NCBI GenBank assembly: GCA_002388905.1
Contig: DGNJ01000123.1
Span: 1 to 11,948 of the forward strand
Direction of reading: 5' to 3'
From: Cellvibrionales bacterium UBA4495
GTDB lineage: Bacteria > Pseudomonadota > Gammaproteobacteria > Pseudomonadales > Porticoccaceae
DNA: 11,948 nucleotides
In this document: in pieces, positions 7,258 through 11,948 of the stretch
Position numbering within the stretch: position 1 is the first letter of the stretch
Layout of the letters: each line of letters begins with the position of its first letter
Notes under the pieces: generated by a model
The model's input: only the letters and a program-made list of their open reading frames with translations
Database searches by the model: none
What the model was told of the DNA's origin: nothing
Made by a program: the position numbers and the translations under genes

Positions 7258-7545
7258 ATGGCCAACGAAGATGTCAACAAGGAAATCGAGCAGCTCAAGA
7301 AAGACCTGAGCGGTCTGCAAAACGATATTCGCAACCTTACCGGCACTTTGAAATCCGCCGGTATCGAGCAGGGCAAGGCCACCTACGAGCGGGCCCGGCA
7401 ACAGGGCGAGCAATGGCGCCAAAAAGGCGAGGACGCTATCGGCTCGGTGGGCCAGGCCATCGACGAAAAGCCGGTTACCAGTGTGCTCACCGCCTTCGGC
7501 ACCGGGTTCGTTATCGGCCTGCTGCTCAACCAGAAGCGGCAATAA
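7258..7545 (+). CDS. YqjD/ElaB-like (DUF883) tail-anchored membrane protein
   Basis: A 95-residue protein with a long amphipathic, probably coiled-coil helix (about 5-60, rich in Lys, Glu and Gln). It ends in one membrane segment (about 74-91, SVLTAFGTGFVIGLLL) with Gly-rich spacing and a short basic tail NQKRQ. This is the layout of the DUF883/ElaB/YqjD family, known in E. coli as inner-membrane proteins with a single C-terminal anchor that bind ribosomes in stationary phase. Function here is inferred from layout and from the downstream YqjE-like neighbour. ATG 7258 was chosen over an in-frame ATG at 7237 because the strong AAGGAGGG (7246-7253) sits directly before it. The gene lies 55 bases upstream of the next one. 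Confidence 0.8.
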   Translation: MANEDVNKEIEQLKKDLSGLQNDIRNLTGTLKSAGIEQGKATYERARQQGEQWRQKGEDAIGSVGQAIDEKPVTSVLTAFGTGFVIGLLLNQKRQ

Positions 7546-7600
7546 CCCCTTTCAGCGTCGGATGGAAACCCGTCGATAAGAAACCGTCCGGGAGGGCCGT

Positions 7601-8023
7601 TTGAAAAAAACCGTGATTCAACTGCTGGTTGCCTGCTACCTGTTCTTTTTTGTCACCCTGTTGGGCCTGACTGCCCTGGGGTTTCTGGTGGCCGGGCTTT
7701 ATTTATTGCTGGCGGCCCACCTGGTCACCTGGGCGGCGGCATTGCTGGCCGGCGTTATCGTGCTGGCCGTCGCTACCCTGTTGATGCTGATGGCCTGGCT
7801 GGTTACCCGGCGCGGCAGCGATGATAGCCCCGGTGAGGCGCCAGCGGCGTCCGCCGGGGAAGGCGGCGACACCGCCGCGCTGGTGATGGCCATGATGGAG
7901 AAGGCCGACTTCGATGCCCGCGACGCTTCCATTATCGCCCTGGTGGCGGGCACCGTACTGGGTGCCAGCCCGGAGTTGCGCCGGTCCCTGTTCGGCGGCC
8001 GCAGGGAAGGCAGGGACGATTGA
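7601..8023 (+). CDS. YqjE-like membrane protein (holin superfamily III type)
   Basis: A 140-residue integral membrane protein with two hydrophobic segments, about 5-38 and 41-68, followed by an Arg-Arg stop-transfer and a Ser/Gly/Ala-rich cytoplasmic linker (72-90). A C-terminal helix follows (about 91-130, ALVMAMMEKADFDARDASIIALVAG in two parts around residues 93-117). The pairing with an upstream DUF883 gene matches the yqjD-yqjE arrangement, in which YqjE belongs to the putative holin-X superfamily. That name reflects topology; a lytic role is not implied. The start is a TTG, chosen because GGAGGG (7591-7596) lies four bases upstream and the hydrophobic segment begins at once. The gene converges on the DUF1214 gene with 14 bases between stop codons and no strong terminator. 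Confidence 0.75.
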   Translation: MKKTVIQLLVACYLFFFVTLLGLTALGFLVAGLYLLLAAHLVTWAAALLAGVIVLAVATLLMLMAWLVTRRGSDDSPGEAPAASAGEGGDTAALVMAMMEKADFDARDASIIALVAGTVLGASPELRRSLFGGRREGRDD

Positions 8024-8037
8024 GTTAAGGGCGATCC

Positions 8038-9234
8038 CTACCAGCGCCGCCGGAACTGAACGCTGCGCCGGCGCGCCCTGAGTTGCTCCTGACGGTCCTC
8101 GAAGCTCACCGAGGGCGTGTCGGCGGGAAGTTCCTGCCGCACCCTGTCAAAGGGTACCACCCGCAGGGCAGGCGGAGGGCCGGAACTGGCCTCGTTCCAG
8201 CGCAGCATGAGGAAGCCCCGCCCGCGACCGGCCGGGTCGAGCCAGTTGGGCACGCCCGGGTCCCGGATTGAAATTACCGCCCGGAACCTGCCGTCCCCGT
8301 CGAGCACCGCCTGGCCGCCGTTAAGGCTGCTCTGGTGGTTGAGCCAGCTGACGGAGTTCCACAGCCGGTCGGTAAGCTGGATGTTCCAGTAGCGTACGGT
8401 CTCCGGCAAATCTGTCTCCAGGATCAGGGCTTCATCCTCGCCGAGATCGAACAAACCCTGGTAGTAATACTGGCCGGCAACACCGCCACGGCCGGCCCAG
8501 TCGTCGTACTCGAGCTGGTTGTAGAGGCCCCTGTCGCGCTGGTTTTTCATGTGTTTCAGGGCAAAGCCGGCGTAGCGCAGGGGGTATTCCATCAGGCGTT
8601 CCAGTCGCCGGGCGGTGTCGACGGGTCCCGCGGGCCGGTGCTCCAGGGGTATATCCACACGCTCGATGGCAATACGCGGTTCGCGGCTGGCGCCCCAGTC
8701 GTAGGATGCCTGGCGAACGTTAATGGTGCGGGTTTCGGGACGAAGCTGCCGCCATTGACCGTTATAGCCCGACGGTCGTTCGGGGCTCAAGAGCACATCG
8801 AACTCGCCATCGGGTCCCAGTTCCAGGTCGTCCAGGTCCAGGGTGCCCATCGAGGGCCCCAGTTCGTCCATGACTCCCATGCCCCCGGCGATGAAATCAA
8901 ACATCACGAACAGGCCGTCGCCCCGTTTCCCCGAGAGCCGGTAGGTCCCCTCGCCATTGACCCGGGTATAGCCGTAGATGAAATCCGGATTGACCCCCAC
9001 GGTGTTGTGTACCGTGTTCACCGACGGCACGAAGTCGGGGTAGTCCGGGTCGCTGACCGCGCTGAAAAAGCCGGCGGTGAAGCTCTTGACCAGGAGTTCG
9101 TAAAAGTCCTGGAGCTGGGCCCGGTCGTCCGGGTCCTCCAGCAATTCCCGCAGGTCCTCGGACTGGCGGAGTTTTGCCAGGTAATCCGCCCAACCGGGCA
9201 GTTCCGTTAGATCCGTGTCGCTGTTGTGCGCCAT
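8038..9234 (-). CDS. DUF1214 domain protein
   Basis: A 398-residue protein with no signal peptide or membrane segment, so probably cytoplasmic. The C-terminal half, about 255-375, carries the DUF1214 signature. Visible parts are YYYQGLFDLGEDEALILE, a YWNIQLTDRLWNSVSWLNHQ core (282-300), a SLNGGQAVLDGDGRFRAVIS strand pair, and a final VPNWLDPAGRGRGFLMLRW block. The N-terminal part includes SVNTVHNTVGVNPDFIYGY (71-89), comparable to the region before DUF1214 in related proteins. The family has no settled biochemical activity. ATG 9234 is set by a strong AAGGAGGG five bases upstream. The frame stays open to 9906, but that extension lies on top of the sulfotransferase gene and is not family-like. 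The ribosome site overlaps the sulfotransferase stop codon, so the two are probably translationally coupled. The C-terminus is Arg-rich. Confidence 0.88.
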   Translation of the reverse strand: MAHNSDTDLTELPGWADYLAKLRQSEDLRELLEDPDDRAQLQDFYELLVKSFTAGFFSAVSDPDYPDFVPSVNTVHNTVGVNPDFIYGYTRVNGEGTYRLSGKRGDGLFVMFDFIAGGMGVMDELGPSMGTLDLDDLELGPDGEFDVLLSPERPSGYNGQWRQLRPETRTINVRQASYDWGASREPRIAIERVDIPLEHRPAGPVDTARRLERLMEYPLRYAGFALKHMKNQRDRGLYNQLEYDDWAGRGGVAGQYYYQGLFDLGEDEALILETDLPETVRYWNIQLTDRLWNSVSWLNHQSSLNGGQAVLDGDGRFRAVISIRDPGVPNWLDPAGRGRGFLMLRWNEASSGPPPALRVVPFDRVRQELPADTPSVSFEDRQEQLRARRRSVQFRRRW

Positions 9235-9248
9235 GGTCACCCTCCTTT

Positions 9249-10415
9249 TCAGATATAGTCCCGGTAGGTTTCGATATAGTCGCCGTAGACATCCCGCACC
9301 TTGTCCTCGTCGAGGCCGAAGTCCTCCAGGGTGTACTTGTGCTTGCCGTGCTTGCCGGCGGGATTTTCTTCGAGCCAGCGGCGGACGCCGTCCTGGGCCG
9401 CCTGGGTGTAATCCATGCCAAAACGCTTGTAGATGCCGCCCACGGCCTTCACCGGGTCCGCCACCAGGTCCTTGTAGCGCATGTCGTAGATGGGCAGTTC
9501 GGGGTGTCTGGCCCGGTAATCCATCATCCGCTCCAGGCCGTCGTGCCAGAGATGCAGGAATTCGTGCCCCAGGGCCACCGGGTCCTGATAGTCGTAGGCG
9601 ACGCTGCGAATCACCCGGATCAACTGGGAAATGGAGGCGATGACGGTTACCGGATCCCGGTGCGGCTGGACGAAAACCGCGTCCGGATATACCGACAGCA
9701 ATTCGGGCATGGCGTACATGTGTTCCTGGATTTTCAGGACCCATTGCTTGCCCGGGTTTTTCCAGCTCAGGTGTTGCAGCCACATCTTGTGGACTTCGTA
9801 ACGGAAGGTCAGGTCGGCCTGGAGGAACCACCGGTAGAAGCCCGGCACCCGGTTGATCATCACCGGGTTGGAACTGTGAAAGGAGGTGGTCATGAAGGAG
9901 CCGCACTCCTGGGGGATTTTGGCGCCGATGGGATGGCCTTTCTTGAGGTCATCAAGCTTGCCTCCGAACTCCCGCTCGATGTAGGCGTCGAATTCGGCGA
10001 TACGCGGATCGGTGTCGAAGGTGGCCGCCTCGGGCGGCGGCGAGGGGTTCGCCACTTCCCACATCAGTGGCGTCCTCACATCCGGGTCGCCGTCGATAAG
10101 GGCGTGCAGAAAACTGGTGCCGCAACGCGGCAGGCCCAGGATAAACAACGGACGCCGGATGGGTACTTCGGCAATTTGCGGGTAACGTTCCCGGTCGTCG
10201 GCAATGGCCTTGAGGCGACGCAGATCGTCATGGATATTGGCCACTGCCCGCGCCCGGCCGTTGGCGTTGAGGCCGTCTTCCTCGGCCAGGGCTTCCAGTA
10301 ACGGCTCCAGCCCCTTGCGGACATTTTCCCGCAGGTAATCCGACAGTGGGTACTGATCGAAAAGCGCTTCGACTGTGGGCAGCCACTCGGTATTCCGGCG
10401 TGCAGATTGTGTCAT
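9249..10415 (-). CDS. PAPS-dependent sulfotransferase family protein
   Basis: A 388-residue sulfotransferase expected to move a sulfuryl group from 3'-phosphoadenosine 5'-phosphosulfate to a hydroxyl or amine of an unknown acceptor. The 5'-phosphosulfate loop is FILGLPRCGTSFLHALI (91-107), with Cys at the position usually Ser. A lysine in WVLKIQEH (Lys228) fits the LKxPxH element of the family. The 3'-phosphate site is HRDPVTVIASISQLI (252-266). The C-terminal RWLEENPAGKHGKHKYTLEDFGLD (346-369, split here) matches the family's closing loop. No signal peptide is visible, so it acts in the cytoplasm. ATG 10415 is preferred over TTG 10418 because GGAAGGA lies four bases before the ATG. The DUF1214 gene follows after 14 bases, which suggests they act on the same metabolite. 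No PAPS synthesis genes lie in the window. Confidence 0.9.
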   Translation of the reverse strand: MTQSARRNTEWLPTVEALFDQYPLSDYLRENVRKGLEPLLEALAEEDGLNANGRARAVANIHDDLRRLKAIADDRERYPQIAEVPIRRPLFILGLPRCGTSFLHALIDGDPDVRTPLMWEVANPSPPPEAATFDTDPRIAEFDAYIEREFGGKLDDLKKGHPIGAKIPQECGSFMTTSFHSSNPVMINRVPGFYRWFLQADLTFRYEVHKMWLQHLSWKNPGKQWVLKIQEHMYAMPELLSVYPDAVFVQPHRDPVTVIASISQLIRVIRSVAYDYQDPVALGHEFLHLWHDGLERMMDYRARHPELPIYDMRYKDLVADPVKAVGGIYKRFGMDYTQAAQDGVRRWLEENPAGKHGKHKYTLEDFGLDEDKVRDVYGDYIETYRDYI

Positions 10416-10507
10416 CAATTCCTTCCCCGTGGTTGATCCGTGCTTTGGGATTGCAATCTGCCGTCGCGGCCCGGGCAGAGCGAATGCCCCGGATCGGATG
10501 TCGTGGT

Positions 10508-10513
10508 TTTATA
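10508..10513 (-). promoter_or_regulatory. -10-like box for the sulfotransferase unit
   Basis: On the minus strand this reads TATAAA, five of six against the sigma-70 consensus, 92 bases upstream of ATG 10415. No -35 hexamer is visible at normal spacing, so an activator or another sigma factor would be needed if it is real. Confidence 0.25.
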
Positions 10514-10539
10514 GCGTTAATGAATGCCGCGACAGGTGA

Positions 10540-10566
10540 GGATAATCATTCGGGCATGATGAATCC
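10540..10566. repeat. imperfect inverted repeat upstream of the sulfotransferase
   Basis: GGAT (10540-10543) pairs with ATCC (10563-10566), and ATCAT (10545-10549) pairs with ATGAT (10556-10560) around a six-base loop; one base on the left and two on the right are unpaired. It sits just upstream of the minus-strand -10-like box, where a regulator site would be expected. Confidence 0.35.
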
Positions 10567-10602
10567 ACTGTTATCGGTGCCCTGTTATAGGAGCGAGCCA
10601 GC

Positions 10603-10637
10603 GTCAGCCGCTATGCGTGCGCAGATGCGCGGCTGAC
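10603..10637. repeat. 9-bp inverted repeat in the intergenic region
   Basis: GTCAGCCGC (10603-10611) and GCGGCTGAC (10629-10637) are perfect reverse complements around a 17-base loop that is itself GC-rich. Three T follow. A TGTTATAGG stretch resembling an extended -10 box lies just upstream (10583-10591), so a short plus-strand RNA beginning near 10598 is conceivable. An operator or a chance stem is equally possible. Confidence 0.4.
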
Positions 10638-10932
10638 TTTATCGACGTCGGCCGGCGGAAATCGCCTGATTCTGGTGCAGACCCGTCGCCCCACGCACCA
10701 ATTGGCGATGGGCCTGGCCCGAGTCCCACGGCTGGTTTGCGGGCGATACCCCGGCAGTGTGCGGTACGGGCATGGTTGGGCCCGGATGGCATGACCTATG
10801 CAACCAATAAGAAGGAAGCGGTACAGGAAAAGCGGGAAAGAGATGCAAGCAAGGAACAGGCATTTGAGTGTAAAGGCCGCACAGATCGGATCGCAGTGGT
10901 CGTCCCGCTAATGCATGGCAAGGAGGTGCGGT

Positions 10933-11754
10933 ATGGCAGTCCAGCAAGTGCCAAGGGAGAAATTGTTCGTTGTGGTGGACCCCGGAGACGAGGAACACCC
11001 GGCCCTGGAGCGGACGCGAATTACCGCCGGTCTTCGGCGGCCGGCGCCGGTGGTGAGTGTCTATATCGCCCGCGACGACAAGACCGGCAAGGTTGGTGCC
11101 GGCAACCTCACGCGGGACCAGCGCTGGTTTGACCGGGCAATCCGCGAGCCGCTCAACGATCTGCTGATCGAATACGAGATAGCGGTTTCCTGGGACAGCC
11201 AGTGGCCGGAGGAGCTCTTGCGGGTTGCGGCGGACTTCGGGTCGACCATGATTCTGCTTCCTGTCCACGACTACGGCCCCAGCCAGCGCCTGGTCTTGAA
11301 CAATGCCAAATGGGAATTGCTCCAATACGCTCCCTGCCCGGTATTGCTGGTCAGGCCCCGGGCATCGGAAAAGCGCCGGACAATTCTGGCCGCCGTCAAT
11401 TTCCAGGTCGACGGCCATCGGCAGTTGGCTCTCAACGACCGCATTCTCGGTCACGGCAAGCGGGTCGCCAACCGCTACACGGCTGATTTTCACGTGGTCA
11501 ACGCCTACCGGGACAGCCTGCACTATCCGGACCGGGGCCGGCTGGCCAGGGAGAGCGGCTTGTCGGCCAGCCGGATCCACGTCCGTCACGGTTTTACCGA
11601 TGAGGTGGTGGCGGAAGTGGCCCATGACATCGACGCCGATATGGTGGTGATAGGCACCCTCAATCAGCGCGGGGTCGTCGCCTCGCCCAGGCGGGGCAAT
11701 ACAGCCGCGCGGGTGATCGCCGCGCTCCGGGCGGACACCCTGGTGGTGAATTGA
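10933..11754 (+). CDS. uspE: Tandem universal stress protein, UspE-like
   Basis: A 273-residue protein with two Usp domains in tandem, the layout of UspE. Domain 1 (about 8-145) starts with EKLFVVVDPGDEEHPAL and ends with YAPCPVLLVRP. It lacks the GxxG plus G(S/T) nucleotide loop. Domain 2 (about 147-273) starts with RRTILAAVNF and ends with MVVIGTLNQRG, a GNTAARVI helix and ADTLVVN, very like the UspE C-terminus. In domain 2 the loop has Asn244 where the second Gly is usual, plus one extra residue before GNT, so ATP binding is uncertain. The family is linked to starvation, motility and anaerobic survival. ATG 10933 was chosen because AGGAGGTG (10921-10928) sits six bases upstream; the in-frame ATG 10915 precedes that site. 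It has a long, apparently non-coding leader. Confidence 0.85.
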   Translation: MAVQQVPREKLFVVVDPGDEEHPALERTRITAGLRRPAPVVSVYIARDDKTGKVGAGNLTRDQRWFDRAIREPLNDLLIEYEIAVSWDSQWPEELLRVAADFGSTMILLPVHDYGPSQRLVLNNAKWELLQYAPCPVLLVRPRASEKRRTILAAVNFQVDGHRQLALNDRILGHGKRVANRYTADFHVVNAYRDSLHYPDRGRLARESGLSASRIHVRHGFTDEVVAEVAHDIDADMVVIGTLNQRGVVASPRRGNTAARVIAALRADTLVVN

Positions 11755-11826
11755 CGGATGGACAGTACCGGACGCCGGGCCTATTCTGGGATACTTGAAT
11801 CCACAGACGGGTACGGATGGCAAAAA

Positions 11827-11948
11827 ATGCAGGGCACCCACCAGGGCGGCGGAACCCCGATTATCGATCCTGCCATCACGTTGGCGGATGCGCGCCGGCT
11901 GTGGCCCGGGACCATGATGGCCCATCTGGGTATCGAGCTCACCGGCGT
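11827..11948 (+). CDS. Hotdog-fold acyl-CoA thioesterase, N-terminal fragment
   Basis: ATG 11827 opens a frame that runs off the window after 40 codons. It begins MQGTHQGGGTPIID and continues with ITLADARRLWPGTMMAHLGI and ELTG. The last part matches the first helix and strand of PaaI/YdiI-type hotdog thioesterases, where a short helix leads to an H-L-G-I strand before the substrate loop. Such enzymes hydrolyse aromatic or fatty acyl-CoA. The catalytic residues lie beyond the window, so substrate cannot be judged. The ribosome site is weak (GGATGG seven bases before). The frame at ATG 11817 gives an unnatural Arg/His/Pro-rich peptide and was not chosen. It lies 72 bases after the UspE-like gene in the same direction. 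Confidence 0.65.
   Translation, partial: MQGTHQGGGTPIIDPAITLADARRLWPGTMMAHLGIELTG

Larger units (their letters stand above)
10416..10932. other. Long intergenic region between divergent transcription units
   Basis: About 517 bases between the sulfotransferase (-) and the stress protein (+). Frames that cross it have no family-like content and run into a neighbour in the wrong frame. It contains a GATTGCAATC palindrome (10449-10458), a minus-strand -10-like box (10508-10513), two inverted repeats (10540-10566 and 10603-10637) and a CCAATTGG palindrome (10698-10705). From about 10640 to 10920 I see no clear signal except the AGGAGG ribosome site at 10921-10926. Confidence 0.7.

Noticed and set aside
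7601..8023. Phage holin interpretation of the YqjE-like protein
   Set aside because: No endolysin or phage genes nearby, and the DUF883 neighbour fits the chromosomal yqjD-yqjE pair.
8028..8039. AGGGCGATCCCT mini-hairpin between convergent stops
   Set aside because: Only four base pairs and no U-run; too short to call a terminator.
9235..9906. N-terminal extension of the DUF1214 frame across the sulfotransferase gene
   Set aside because: The added sequence is Pro/Arg/Gly-rich with no family match, and a strong ribosome site marks ATG 9234 as the start.
9174..10301. Plus-strand open frame opposite the sulfotransferase and DUF1214 genes
   Set aside because: Mirror frame of two genes with clear family motifs; its composition is Val/Gly/His-rich and it lacks a ribosome site.
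10698..10705. CCAATTGG palindrome
   Set aside because: Eight bases with no extension; expected by chance and not matched to a known operator.
10617..11132. Plus-strand frame in the intergenic region running into the stress protein
   Set aside because: It overlaps the confidently placed UspE-like gene in another frame and its sequence has no family-like pattern.

Overview
The window looks like chromosomal DNA from a GC-rich Gram-negative bacterium, most likely a gammaproteobacterium. This is inferred from an RssA-type patatin, a YqjD/YqjE-like membrane pair, a UspE-like tandem stress protein and strong AGGAGG-type ribosome sites. The long charged linker in E2 and the DUF1214/sulfotransferase pair would suit a marine or halophilic organism, but taxonomy cannot be settled from this sequence. 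No rRNA, tRNA, insertion sequence, phage gene or CRISPR array was seen.

Layout. (a) 3-485 (+) is the C-terminal part of an unrecognised protein with a possible papain-like His/Asn arrangement. It converges on (b) a minus-strand pair: a carboxymuconolactone decarboxylase-like protein (1572-1889) followed by an RssA-type patatin phospholipase (513-1499). (c) A divergent promoter region at about 1890-2080 leads into the centrepiece, a tight four-gene operon at 2081-7112. It encodes a complete 2-oxoacid dehydrogenase complex: E1 alpha, E1 beta, E2 with one lipoyl domain and a very unusual hypercharged linker, and E3. Gene overlaps or gaps are 8 to 10 bases, so co-expression is near certain. The complex should convert a 2-oxoacid, most likely pyruvate, to acyl-CoA and NADH. 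(d) 7258-8023 (+) holds two small envelope genes, a YqjD/ElaB-like tail-anchored protein and a YqjE-like holin-superfamily protein, with their own candidate promoter.

(e) 8038-10415 (-) is a two-gene unit: a PAPS-type sulfotransferase followed 14 bases later by a DUF1214 protein whose ribosome site overlaps the sulfotransferase stop codon. Substrate and product are unknown. This is the best candidate here for an undescribed function. (f) About 517 bases without a convincing gene (10416-10932) separate this pair from (g) a UspE-like protein (10933-11754). The region holds small inverted repeats, a palindrome and a -10-like box. (h) The window ends inside the first 40 codons of a hotdog-fold thioesterase (11827 onward).

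Most of the content is ordinary metabolism and stress physiology. The two features that stand out are the roughly 130-residue Lys/Glu-rich linker of E2, where GC content drops sharply and runs of seven A occur, and the coupled sulfotransferase-DUF1214 pair.
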